In this document: positions 1 through 7,292 of the stretch, one piece after another
Layout of the letters: each line of letters begins with the position of its first letter
Position numbering within the stretch: position 1 is the first letter of the stretch
Assembly: GCA_035511515.1 (NCBI GenBank)
Contig: DATKFG010000108.1
Coordinates: 1-15,017, forward strand
Length of the DNA stretch: 15,017 nt
From: VBCK01 sp035511515
Lineage (GTDB): Bacteria > Pseudomonadota > Gammaproteobacteria > Burkholderiales > Burkholderiaceae_F
Direction of reading: 5' to 3'
Notes under the pieces: generated by a model
Databases searched by the model: none
Told to the model about the DNA's origin: nothing
What the model saw: the letters and a program-made list of their open reading frames with translations, nothing else
Made by a program: the position numbers and the translations under genes

Positions 1-41
1 TGGTGCGATACGGGCTGCCCGTCCCACAGGTACTCGCTCAT
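1..41 (-). CDS. 5' end of the next gene, probably an AddA-like UvrD-family helicase/nuclease (partial)
   Basis: On the minus strand an ATG at 41-39 opens a frame that stays open to the window edge and reads MSEYLWDGQPVSH. It starts 7 nt after the stop codon of the AddB-like nuclease, and the stop itself lies in a TGAGGG that can serve as ribosome binding site, so the two genes look translationally coupled. In beta- and gammaproteobacteria the AddB-like family seen here is commonly followed by a UvrD-type helicase with a RecB nuclease domain, and N-termini of the form xYxxxGxPV are compatible with that. Only 13 codons are visible and no helicase motif is inside the window, so the function is inferred from context alone. 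Confidence 0.5.
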   Translation of the reverse strand, partial: MSEYLWDGQPVSH

Positions 42-48
42 CGCACCC

Positions 49-2886
49 TCACTCGGGGCCCCATTCGGCGCGCCGGCACAAGCCGTGCATTTCACAACGC
101 GAGCAGGTCGGCTCGGCGCCGAGCGCTTCCAGGCCGGCGCCGGCCGCGATCCGTGCCAGGTCGCCGAGCAGGCGCTGCCGCACCAGGGCGACCCAGCGGT
201 CGAACGGCTCGGCCGCGGCAAACTGCTTCACGCTGGCGGCCGAGCGCCGCTCCGGTTCGCTCGGCCGCTCGAAGCTCAGGTAACTGGCCCGGGCGAAGGC
301 AGCCTTGGCTTGCGTAGCCTCGGCGAAGGAGGCCTCGGCCTCCGAAGCCTGGGCGAAGGAGGCCGAAGCCTCGGCGAAGGAGGCCGAAGCCTCGGCGAAG
401 GAGGCCGCATACAGCGGTAGCTGGACATCTTCGCCGGGATCGGCCGCGGCGCTGCGCACGGCGGCGTGCGAGCGCGCCTTGTAGTCGATCAGTTCGAGCT
501 CGTCCGGCCCGCGCACATCGATCCGGTCGATCCGCCCGGACAGTTCGACGGTGCGGAACAGATCGAGGCGCAACGGCACCCGGAACGCGGTTTCGACCGA
601 TCGCGGGCGCCAGCCCGCGGCTGCGCGCCGCCGCAGCCAGCCCACGTAACCCGGTATCAGATCGAGCACGCGGCGCCGGTACGCAATCAGCGCGGGACGC
701 TCCCGCAGCTCGGCATCGAACACCTCCCGTACGATGCCCTCCAGCGTCTGCTGCACCTGCAGTTCGGTCATCCGCTCCAGCCGATCCGGATCGAAGTCGC
801 GGTGCAGCCGATACAGGACCGCGTGCAGTGCAGTGCCCAGGTCGCGCTTGTCCGGAATGTCGGAAGCGAGCGGGCGCCGGCGCAGGCCGAGCAGATGCCG
901 CGCGTAGAACTGGTACGGGCAGTCGACCAGGCTCTGGCAGGCGCCGACGCTCAAGCGGTCCGGAAGCCGGTCTGCCGCGCTCGGAGCGGGCCGCTGCGAC
1001 GGCCGGGCCGGCACGCTGCGGCTCGGGGCCTGGAATTCGACCACCGGATCGGGCCAGCCGGCCCGCGCGGCCATCACGCGCAGCCGATCCATCCAGGCCG
1101 ACAGTGCACGCGGCTCGTCGCGCTCGCGCACGCGCCAGGTGGCCACGGCCTTTGGCACCGAGCAAAGCAGCGTGGCCAGTTCGACCGCCTGCGCGTGATG
1201 AGCATCGGCCAGCGTGGTCAGACCCAGGTCGCGCCGCACGCCCGCGGAGATCAGCACGCCCGGCTCGGTGCCCGAGGGCAGGTGCTCGGCGCCCACGCCG
1301 ATCAGGATCGCGCAATCGAATCCGCGCAGGCAGGCGCCCGCCAGCGACGTCATCACGACCGCACTGTCCGCGCCGGCCCCGCTCGCGTTGGTGCTTTCGA
1401 AGTGCTGAGCCAGCAGCTCGCGGAAAGCCGGCAGCGACATCCGCACGCGGCTTGCGGCCATGCTGTCGCGCAGGCGCCCGAGCTCGCGCAACACGTCGGC
1501 GCCGACCGGGTCACGCGCCAGGGCCTGCCGCATGCCCAGCGCATCGAGCGACGCATTCAAGCAGCCGCTGAGCGCATCGAGCGTGTCGGCCGATCGCAGA
1601 TGGCGGGCCTGGGCGGCCAGCTGTGCCAGCACGGCACGCGCCGCGCTCGCTTCGGCCTGATCGTCCTGCTCGCCGTCATGCCGGCTCAACGCCCGATCGA
1701 TCGCCCGCAAGCCGCCGAGCGCGCCGCAGCGCGCCACGCGATCGATCCGTCGCGCCGCGGCCAGCCGCTCCGGCCGATCGCACAACACGAACGGCGAACG
1801 CAGCCAGTCCAGCAGATCGCGGATCCGGAAATCGGAGCCGGCCAACTCGAGCCAGCGCATCACGGCCGCCGCGGCGCTGGTGGTAGACAGCTTCCAGCCG
1901 GCCTGATCGGCCACCAAGACCCGGGCCCGCTCCAGCAGTGCGCGCACGCGGCGGGCCGTGAGCCGGTCCAGCGCGACCAGGGCGATGCGCCCGGCCCCGT
2001 CGCGCAGCCAGCTTACGACCTGGTAAGCAGCCGCGCTCGCCTCCTCTTCGAGCGAGCGGGCCGCCAGGATGCGCAGGTGCGGTGCCGCTTGCGCGCGCGC
2101 CGCCTCGCAGCGCCCGGCCATCGGGGCCGGCGGCTGGTCCGGCTCGGCCAGCTCCGGCCACGTGAGCTCGAGCCAGCGGTGCGCGGACAGCGCGGCGCGC
2201 AGGTCGCCCACCACGGCACAGAGCGGTTGTGCGCGCGCCTGATCGCGCAGCAGCACCTGCTGCCACCGCAGCAACCCGAAGGGCGCCAGACATGCGATCG
2301 CCCCCTCGGGGCGGCGCGCCCGGCGCGCCCAGTTCCTTAAAAGCGCGCCGGCGCCGAACTGCGCGCTGGAGTGCGCCTTCCACAACTGCAGCACAAGCTG
2401 CGCCTGAACGGTCGCGGCCCGCGCGGCGCGGCGCTGAAAATGGCGCGCCACGCTGTCTCGCCAGCGACCCTCGAATGCCTCATCGCTGCCGACCGCGGCC
2501 AGCGTGAGTTCGTCAGCCAGCCCGGCCAGCTCGGCGGCCAGCGCCCACAGCGCCGCCGGCCGATCGCCGAAGGCCTCGCGGGCCCAGTTGCTGTCGCGCA
2601 GCGCCTCGTACAGCTCCACCAGCCGCTGTGTCTGCGGACCCGACGGCGCCGCAGCCCAGCGCTCCAGCGTGGTGATGCGCGGTGCCACCCAGACTGCGGC
2701 CCCGCCCAGGGCCCGGTGCAGCGCGCCGCGCAGCCACGGCGCGTCCGACAGACGCGGCGCCAGCACCGTCAGCGTGCGCAGATCGCGATCGGGCAGGCCG
2801 CAACGGGCGGCGAATTCGAGCAGCCGCGCGGCCGCAACGTCCCACCAGCGCCCGTCCAGCGGTGCGCTGACCGTCTCCAGGTTCAC
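49..2886 (-). CDS. AddB-like PD-(D/E)XK nuclease / inactivated-helicase DNA repair protein
   Basis: About 945 residues, near the roughly 900-residue size of the AddB-like bacterial DNA repair family (TIGR03623 type). The N-terminal two thirds look like a degenerate helicase; I see no Walker A. The C-terminal third is a RecB-type nuclease: Cys656 in DCPYQFYARH, His688 in GTALH, Asp787 in GRIDRID, Asp801 and Lys803 in LIDYKA, and QLPLY at 822-826. Cys928, Cys931 and Cys937 (CSRCEMHGLC) with Cys656 form the four-cysteine pattern that binds a 4Fe-4S cluster in AddB. The expected role is end resection at double-strand breaks with the downstream helicase. The frame is open to a TTG at 3096 and has an ATG at 3030, but the first 70 residues look unconserved. 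I chose GTG at 2886 because a GGAAGA lies 9 nt upstream; the start is uncertain. A 7-residue repeat follows QLPLY. Confidence 0.85.
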   Translation of the reverse strand: MNLETVSAPLDGRWWDVAAARLLEFAARCGLPDRDLRTLTVLAPRLSDAPWLRGALHRALGGAAVWVAPRITTLERWAAAPSGPQTQRLVELYEALRDSNWAREAFGDRPAALWALAAELAGLADELTLAAVGSDEAFEGRWRDSVARHFQRRAARAATVQAQLVLQLWKAHSSAQFGAGALLRNWARRARRPEGAIACLAPFGLLRWQQVLLRDQARAQPLCAVVGDLRAALSAHRWLELTWPELAEPDQPPAPMAGRCEAARAQAAPHLRILAARSLEEEASAAAYQVVSWLRDGAGRIALVALDRLTARRVRALLERARVLVADQAGWKLSTTSAAAAVMRWLELAGSDFRIRDLLDWLRSPFVLCDRPERLAAARRIDRVARCGALGGLRAIDRALSRHDGEQDDQAEASAARAVLAQLAAQARHLRSADTLDALSGCLNASLDALGMRQALARDPVGADVLRELGRLRDSMAASRVRMSLPAFRELLAQHFESTNASGAGADSAVVMTSLAGACLRGFDCAILIGVGAEHLPSGTEPGVLISAGVRRDLGLTTLADAHHAQAVELATLLCSVPKAVATWRVRERDEPRALSAWMDRLRVMAARAGWPDPVVEFQAPSRSVPARPSQRPAPSAADRLPDRLSVGACQSLVDCPYQFYARHLLGLRRRPLASDIPDKRDLGTALHAVLYRLHRDFDPDRLERMTELQVQQTLEGIVREVFDAELRERPALIAYRRRVLDLIPGYVGWLRRRAAAGWRPRSVETAFRVPLRLDLFRTVELSGRIDRIDVRGPDELELIDYKARSHAAVRSAAADPGEDVQLPLYAASFAEASASFAEASASFAQASEAEASFAEATQAKAAFARASYLSFERPSEPERRSAASVKQFAAAEPFDRWVALVRQRLLGDLARIAAGAGLEALGAEPTCSRCEMHGLCRRAEWGPE
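316..408. repeat. 21-bp tandem repeat inside the nuclease gene
   Basis: Three contiguous 21-bp units (346-366, 367-387, 388-408) are nearly identical, each starting AGCCT and containing GCGAAGGAGGCC. A 30-bp variant precedes them at 316-345, and more degenerate material extends to about 290. The unit length is a multiple of three, so on the minus strand it encodes heptads of the SFAEASA type (about residues 827-860) without breaking the frame. It lies immediately after the QLPLY motif of the nuclease domain. Slippage here would change loop length in 7-residue steps. Confidence 0.9.
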
Positions 2887-3095
2887 TACGATCGGTCTTC
2901 CGGATTGGACCGCCAAAGTGTTACCATACGCGTTCAGCACACCGGTCGTGACAGGCGAAGTGCGGCGGGCGAAGTCAGCGGAAGATGCCGCCGGTGTTGT
3001 TGTCCCGGCGCGCCCCTGAAATCGGCCCATTCCGTGTGCATCCCGTAGCCGGGAAACTGTAGCGTTCCAGCGATTCGCTTTACCGTGGATTTCCA
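2887..3095. promoter_or_regulatory. Divergent intergenic region between the AddB-like gene and trxA
   Basis: If the nuclease starts at 2886, these 209 bases separate two divergent genes and must hold both promoters. I see an extended -10-like TGTTACCAT at 2919-2927 reading towards trxA but no convincing -35 at the right distance, so no promoter is assigned. The region is also an open extension of the nuclease frame, whose ATG at 3030 and TTG at 3096 are alternative starts. Little else stands out except a short CCCG/CGGG hairpin near 3042-3053. Confidence 0.35.
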
Positions 3096-3419
3096 ATGAG
3101 TGATATCAAGCTCGTCAGTGACGCATCGTTCGAACTGGACGTACTGAAAGCCTCCGGGCCGGTTCTGGTCGACTACTGGGCCGAGTGGTGCGGGCCGTGC
3201 CGCGCCATCGCGCCGCTGGTGGCGGAGATCGCGAACGACTACGACGGGCGGCTGACGGTGGCCAAGGTCAACGTCGACGAGAACCAGGCCACGCCGGCCA
3301 AATACGGCATTCGCGGCATCCCGACCTTGATGCTGTTCAAGAACGGAACCGTGGTTGGAACACGGGTTGGTCAACTGAAGAAACCGGAGCTGGTCGCCTT
3401 TATCGACAGCAATCTTTAG
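3096..3419 (+). CDS. trxA: Thioredoxin 1
   Basis: This 107-residue protein has the usual thioredoxin length and is a cytoplasmic disulfide reductase that gives electrons to ribonucleotide reductase, methionine sulfoxide reductase and other partners and is recharged by thioredoxin reductase. The active site WCGPC is at residues 31-35 (Cys32 and Cys35), Asp26 is the buried acid, and the cis-proline is Pro76 in GIPT. The fold is complete, ending in the expected amphipathic helix. The start has only a weak GGA ribosome binding site at 3087-3089, but no better start exists and the N-terminus matches the family. It lies 161 nt upstream of rho, the same order as in E. coli and most betaproteobacteria. 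Confidence 0.97.
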   Translation: MSDIKLVSDASFELDVLKASGPVLVDYWAEWCGPCRAIAPLVAEIANDYDGRLTVAKVNVDENQATPAKYGIRGIPTLMLFKNGTVVGTRVGQLKKPELVAFIDSNL

Positions 3420-3520
3420 ATGTCGGTCGCGGCAGGCGGGCAAAGGCCTGCTTGCCGCATTCTGGCGGGCCCTGCCGGTCGTCGGGTCCGCCGCAATCCA
3501 GTGGCGCAAGTCTGCTGCGC

Positions 3521-3580
3521 CCCATCCCATCGCACCCTTCCCCGCACTCCTCCCCGCACTCTTCCCTGGTAGACCCCTCC
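3521..3580 (+). promoter_or_regulatory. C-rich, G-poor rho leader (rut-like)
   Basis: The 60 bases directly before the rho start codon contain 35 C and only 6 G by my count, in a genome where G and C are otherwise balanced. They include a 12-bp tandem duplication with CCCCGCACTC at 3540-3549 and 3552-3561. C-rich, G-poor, unstructured RNA is the known recognition signal for Rho, and rho is autoregulated by attenuation in its leader in E. coli. The rest of the 161-nt trxA-rho gap has one weak hairpin (GCAGGC/GCCTGC, 3432-3451) without a T tract. The regulatory role is inferred. Confidence 0.55.
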
Positions 3581-4843
3581 ATGCAACTTTCCGAACTCAA
3601 GGCGCTGCACGTCTCCGCGCTGCTCGAAATGGCCGCCGGCCTGGAAATCGACAATGCCAACCGGATGCGCAAGCAGGAGCTGATGTTTGCGATCCTGAAA
3701 AAGCGCGCCAAATCGGGCGAGCCGATCTTCGGCGACGGCACGCTGGAGGTGCTGCCGGACGGCTTCGGCTTCCTGCGCTCGCCCGAGACCTCCTACCTGG
3801 CCAGCACCGACGACATCTACATCTCGCCGTCGCAGATCCGCCGCTTCACGCTGCATACCGGCGACTCGATCGAGGGCGAGGTGCGCACGCCCAAGGACGG
3901 GGAGCGCTATTTCGCGCTGGTCAAGGTCGACAAGGTCAACGGACAGACCCCGGACTCGACCAAGCACCGGATCCTGTTCGAGAACCTCACGCCGCTGTTT
4001 CCCGACAAGCCGCTGCAGCTGGAACGGGACTTGCGCGGCGACGAAAACATCACCGGACGCCTGATCGACATCATCGCGCCGATCGGCAAGGGACAGCGCG
4101 GACTGCTGGTGTCCAGCCCGAAATCCGGCAAGACCGTGATGCTGCAGCACCTGGCGCATGCGATCGCGGCCAACCATCCGGACGTAATACTCATCGTGCT
4201 GCTGATCGACGAGCGCCCCGAGGAGGTCACCGAGATGCAGCGCTCGGTGCGCGGCGAGGTCGTGGCCTCGACCTTCGACGAGCCGGCCGCGCGCCACGTG
4301 CAGGTGGCCGAAATGGTGATCGAAAAAGCCAAGCGCCTGACCGAGTCCAAAAACGACGTGGTGATCCTGCTCGACTCGATCACGCGGCTGGCGCGCGCCT
4401 ACAACACGGTGGTGCCCGCCTCGGGCAAGGTGCTCACCGGCGGCGTCGATGCCAACGCGCTGCAGCGTCCCAAGCGTTTCTTCGGCGCGGCGCGCAACAT
4501 CGAGGAAGGCGGCTCGCTCACGATCATCGCCACGGCGCTGATCGACACCGGCTCGCGCATGGACGACGTGATCTACGAGGAGTTCAAGGGCACCGGCAAC
4601 ATGGAAATCCACATGGAACGGCGCCTGGCCGAAAAGCGCGTGTACCCGGCGCTCAACGTGAACCGGTCGGGCACGCGCCGCGAAGAGCTGCTGCTGAAGC
4701 CCGATGTGCTGCAGAAGGTCTGGATCCTGCGCAAGCTGCTGTTCGGAATGGACGAGATCGAGGCGATGGAGTTCCTGCTCGACAAGATGAAGCAGACCAA
4801 GAACAACGCCGAATTCTTCGACATGATGAGGCGAGGCGGTTAG
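3581..4843 (+). CDS. rho: Transcription termination factor Rho
   Basis: Rho is the hexameric RNA-dependent ATPase that terminates transcription of untranslated RNA. The protein has 420 residues, the normal size. In order it shows the N-terminal helical domain (1-45), the cold-shock-like RNA-binding domain with GFGFLRS at 61-67 and DDIYISPSQIRRF at 77-89, a Walker A loop SSPKSGKT at 178-185, and Walker B in VLLIDERPEEV at about 206-216. The DSITRLARAYN segment, the Q-loop region and the R-loop region (ALQRPKRFFGAARN) all follow. The Walker A has Ser-Ser-Pro where E. coli has Ala-Pro-Pro, a mild variant. The frame is open further upstream, but ATG at 3581 gives the family N-terminus MQLSELK. 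No good Shine-Dalgarno precedes it, which fits a leader-controlled gene. Confidence 0.98.
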   Translation: MQLSELKALHVSALLEMAAGLEIDNANRMRKQELMFAILKKRAKSGEPIFGDGTLEVLPDGFGFLRSPETSYLASTDDIYISPSQIRRFTLHTGDSIEGEVRTPKDGERYFALVKVDKVNGQTPDSTKHRILFENLTPLFPDKPLQLERDLRGDENITGRLIDIIAPIGKGQRGLLVSSPKSGKTVMLQHLAHAIAANHPDVILIVLLIDERPEEVTEMQRSVRGEVVASTFDEPAARHVQVAEMVIEKAKRLTESKNDVVILLDSITRLARAYNTVVPASGKVLTGGVDANALQRPKRFFGAARNIEEGGSLTIIATALIDTGSRMDDVIYEEFKGTGNMEIHMERRLAEKRVYPALNVNRSGTRREELLLKPDVLQKVWILRKLLFGMDEIEAMEFLLDKMKQTKNNAEFFDMMRRGG

Positions 4844-4878
4844 CCCTGCCTTCGCCGCCTCCGGCGGCTACGCAGGGC
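4843..4878 (+). terminator. Strong two-part hairpin overlapping the rho stop codon
   Basis: GCCCTGC (4843-4849) pairs perfectly with GCAGGGC (4872-4878), and inside it GCCGCC (4854-4859) pairs with GGCGGC (4863-4868) around a TCC loop. The first base is the last base of the rho stop codon. No T tract follows, so it is not a standard intrinsic terminator. It may be a pause site, a 3' stabiliser or an attenuator between rho and rpmE2. Confidence 0.5.
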
Positions 4879-4930
4879 GGGGGTGGTAAACTTTTCGGAT
4901 AACGTTAGAACGAATTCTCGGGCCAAACTC

Positions 4931-5233
4931 ATGAAATCCGGCATACACCCCGATTACCGCGAAGTCGTGTTCCTGGACGTGTCCAACGACTTCTCGTTCG
5001 TGACCCGGTCCACGGTGCAGACGCGCGAGAAGGTCACCTGGAAGGACGGCAAGGAGTACCCGCTGTACAAGCTGGATACGTCCTCCGAGTCGCACCCGTT
5101 CTACACCGGGGCGCAGACGCGGATCGTGGAGGCGGGGCGGGTGGAGAAGTTCCGCCAGAAATTCGCGGCCAAGACCGAGGCCGTCAACGCCGCCGCGGCG
5201 CAGGCCTCGGCCGCCAAGAGCAAACGCCGGTAG
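4931..5233 (+). CDS. rpmE2: 50S ribosomal protein L31, type B (zinc-independent)
   Basis: The 100-residue product begins MKSGIHPDYREVVFLD and contains the type B signatures SFVTRSTV and SHPFYTGAQ. It has no cysteine at all, so it is the paralogue that lacks the zinc-binding Cys motif and replaces zinc-bound L31 in ribosomes. The frame is open to a GTG at 4883, but the extra 16 residues are not family-like, so I chose ATG at 4931. A lysine-bearing, alanine-rich tail of about 22 residues (from about 79) extends past the usual end of L31. Genes of this type are often Zur-controlled; the AT-richer TAACGTTA palindrome at 4900-4907 is the only operator-like sequence and is too short to assign. A terminator follows. 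Confidence 0.95.
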   Translation: MKSGIHPDYREVVFLDVSNDFSFVTRSTVQTREKVTWKDGKEYPLYKLDTSSESHPFYTGAQTRIVEAGRVEKFRQKFAAKTEAVNAAAAQASAAKSKRR

Positions 5234-5266
5234 GCCGCTGCCGCAGTTGCTGCGGATCCGGAAGAC

Positions 5267-5295
5267 AGGGGCGGCCGCGGCTGCCTCTTTTTTTT
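5267..5295 (+). terminator. Rho-independent terminator after rpmE2
   Basis: A 9-bp stem runs 5267-5275 with 5280-5288 (core GGCGGC with GCTGCC, with two G-T wobbles) around a CGCG loop and runs straight into eight T's at 5288-5295. This is the best intrinsic terminator in the window. A second perfect stem CCGCAG/CTGCGG lies just upstream at 5241-5255 without a T tract. The T tract ends only 7 nt before the candidate ATG of the next gene. Confidence 0.8.
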
Positions 5296-5302
5296 ACCTT
5301 CG

Positions 5303-7036
5303 ATGAATTTCGACCGCGACCGCCCGACGCCCTCGCACCTTTCGGCCGAGGCGGCCGTGCCGCTGCCGCGCGCGGCGCTGCTCGCCCTGCTGCTCGCCTT
5401 CGTGCTGCCGGGCGTATTCGGCCGCGACCTGTGGCCCGAGGACGCCTCTGCGTTCGGCCGCATGTGGACGATGGCGCACGGCACCGCCGCCGACTGGTGG
5501 TTCACCAACGTGGCCGGCATGGCAACGCCCCAGGACGGGCCGTTTCCGTTCTGGCTGGGCGCCGTCGCCATCCGCGCACTCGGGAGCTGGCTCGGCGAGG
5601 CCGCCGCGAGTCGCCTGTCGGCGCTGTTCTGGTTCTCGGCGGCAGCGCTGTCGATGTGGGCCGCAACGCGGCGCCTGGCCGTCAGCGAGCAGGCCCAACC
5701 GGTCGCACCCGCCTTCCTTCGCGAAACCAACGCCCGCGACTATGCGCGGCTGCTGGCCGACATCGCGGTGCTGATGTTCATCAGCACGCTGGGCATTCTG
5801 GTCACGCTGCACGTGACCAGCGGCGACACCGTGTCGATCGCGATCGTGGCGGCGGCACTGTATGGACTTTCGATTGCGCCGGAGCGCCCCGTCATCGGAC
5901 CCGCGCTGGCCGGCGTGTGCGTGGCTGCGCTGGCACTGAGCCGCGGTCCGCTGCTGGCGGCCGGGCTGCTGGCCGGGTGCATCCTGGGCCTGGCACTTTG
6001 CGTGAATTGGCGCCGCCGCTGGTTGACCGTGCTGGCGTGCACCCTGGGCGCGCTGGCCGTTGCGGCAGTGGCCGCGCTGCAGCTGCCGGAAGGATCCGGC
6101 CCGCTGATCTCGCGCTGGCTGGGCGCGATCGACTCGGCGGCCGGCCTGTTCACCCGCAGCGACGGCGTATGGCTGCTGCGCAACGCCAGCTGGTACGTGT
6201 GGCCGCTGTGGCCGCTGGCGGCGTGGGCTTTGTACGCGTGGCGGCACCACCTGCGCGCCGCGCACATCGTGCTGCCCGCTTCGGTGCTGGCGGGGCTCGC
6301 GCTGGCGCTGGTTTTCTCCGCTCCGCTGGACGAAGCCAAGCTGGTGACGGCCATCCCGCCGCTGGCCGTGCTGGCGGCGTTCGGGTTCCCGACGCTGCGG
6401 CGCTCGCTGGAGCAGTGGTTCGATTGGTTCGCACTGACCGTCTACACGCTGTTCATCCTGTTCGTGTGGGTCTATTTCCTCGCGCTCGTCACCGGCACGC
6501 CGCGTGCGATGGCCGCTTCGGTGCTACGGTTGATCCCGGGCCACAATCCAGGAACCAGCCTGGCCCCGCTCGCGCTCGCGCTGACGGTCACGGGCCTGTG
6601 GGTCGCGCTGATCATCTGGCGCGTGCGGCGTCACCCGCGCGTGTTGTGGCGCGGCGCCCTGCTGTCAGCCGCCGGGATGACCTCGCTGTGGTTGATCGCG
6701 GTGGCTCTTTTCCTGCCGGCGGCCGACTACAACCGCAGTTACCGGGTGTTGTCGCAGCAGATCGGGCGCCGCGTACCGCCCGGCGAGTGCGTGGTCGCGG
6801 TAGGTCTGTCCGCGCAGCTGCGCGCGGTGGTCGCGTACTACGGGCACGTGCATTTCGCGCCCGACGGTGCCCCCGGTGCCTGCCGGATGGCGCTGCAGCC
6901 CCTGTACCGCCGCTCCGGCGCAGCCGCGCTGCCGGTGGATCCGGGCGGATCGTGGGACCTGGTGTGGGAAGGCCGCAGGCCCGTGCGCGCGGACGAAACG
7001 TGGCGCCTGTGGCGGACGACGCGGCGAGGCAACTGA
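5303..7036 (+). CDS. ArnT-like (GT-C fold) integral membrane glycosyltransferase
   Basis: This 577-residue protein has many hydrophobic segments, the first at about residues 21-40, then near 104-122, 150-172, 178-192 and 198-260, with further ones to about 470. A C-terminal soluble part of about 100 residues should face the periplasm. After the first membrane segment it reads FGRDLWPEDA (Asp42, Glu46, Asp47) and then GPFPFWLGA (79-87), which match the acidic first-loop motif and the following PxxFW-type motif of ArnT / protein O-mannosyltransferase-like enzymes that use polyprenyl-phosphate sugars. The acceptor cannot be read from sequence; lipid A or another envelope glycan is likely. ATG at 5303 sits 7 nt after a T tract with no Shine-Dalgarno. 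A GTG at 5357 with GAGG at 5348-5351 is an alternative start that keeps the first membrane segment. Confidence 0.8.
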   Translation: MNFDRDRPTPSHLSAEAAVPLPRAALLALLLAFVLPGVFGRDLWPEDASAFGRMWTMAHGTAADWWFTNVAGMATPQDGPFPFWLGAVAIRALGSWLGEAAASRLSALFWFSAAALSMWAATRRLAVSEQAQPVAPAFLRETNARDYARLLADIAVLMFISTLGILVTLHVTSGDTVSIAIVAAALYGLSIAPERPVIGPALAGVCVAALALSRGPLLAAGLLAGCILGLALCVNWRRRWLTVLACTLGALAVAAVAALQLPEGSGPLISRWLGAIDSAAGLFTRSDGVWLLRNASWYVWPLWPLAAWALYAWRHHLRAAHIVLPASVLAGLALALVFSAPLDEAKLVTAIPPLAVLAAFGFPTLRRSLEQWFDWFALTVYTLFILFVWVYFLALVTGTPRAMAASVLRLIPGHNPGTSLAPLALALTVTGLWVALIIWRVRRHPRVLWRGALLSAAGMTSLWLIAVALFLPAADYNRSYRVLSQQIGRRVPPGECVVAVGLSAQLRAVVAYYGHVHFAPDGAPGACRMALQPLYRRSGAAALPVDPGGSWDLVWEGRRPVRADETWRLWRTTRRGN

Positions 7037-7081
7037 GCGCGCGAAGAATCGGTCGGCCAATGCGCTCATCTTCGCTCACAT

Positions 7082-7287
7082 CGCTACCCTCACCCCCTCC
7101 CCTCTCCCGCTTCGCGGGCGAGGGGCGATCGGGCGCCGCAAGCGCGCGGTCTATCCCCGTGGGCGCGCGGTGTCACCCCTCGTCCGCCCCTTTACATTGG
7201 CTGGGGGAGCACGAGGGGGCCAGCCCAGCCCCCTCGTTCTCTTCCTCTGCCCTTTTCGGCCGAAGGCCGGAAAGGGTGAGGGTAGCG
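7082..7287. repeat. Hairpin-rich palindromic repeat element between the glycosyltransferase and MATE genes
   Basis: The ends CGCTACCCTCACCC (7082-7095) and GGGTGAGGGTAGCG (7274-7287) are perfect 14-bp inverted repeats around about 206 bp. The left part holds the same REP-like core as the copy at 11341: CCCCTC-T-CCCGC, loop TTC, GCGGG-C-GAGGGG (7099-7125), followed by the same GCGATCGGGC. The right part is diverged and contains two further hairpins (7211-7237 and 7250-7276). It fills almost the whole 256-nt gap between the two genes. No transposase is present, so it would be a non-autonomous element. Confidence 0.7.
7211..7237 (+). terminator. 10-bp perfect hairpin, candidate terminator of the glycosyltransferase gene
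   Basis: ACGAGGGGGC (7211-7220) pairs perfectly with GCCCCCTCGT (7228-7237) around a 7-nt loop. It is followed by a pyrimidine-rich TCTCTTCCTCT rather than a pure T tract, so termination would be partial. A second stem follows at 7250-7261 with 7265-7276 (12 pairs, one G-T wobble, GAA loop). Its right arm runs into the putative MATE ribosome binding site and could affect that gene's translation. Confidence 0.45.
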
Positions 7288-7292
7288 GGAGC

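Noticed and set aside
316..408. CRISPR-like array
   Set aside because: The 21-bp units are contiguous without unique spacers and lie in frame inside a coding region.
466..2340. 624-residue plus-strand open frame across the nuclease gene
   Set aside because: It is antisense to a gene with clear nuclease motifs, its protein is full of Arg/Gln/His/Pro with no family motif, and long shadow frames are expected at this GC content.
2887..3096. Start of the nuclease at TTG 3096 or ATG 3030
   Set aside because: The extra 48-70 residues look unlike conserved protein, and TTG 3096 would overlap the trxA start. Not excluded; GTG 2886 is preferred.
4883..4930. GTG start for L31 at 4883
   Set aside because: The 16 extra residues do not match the family N-terminus, which begins MKxGIHPxY.
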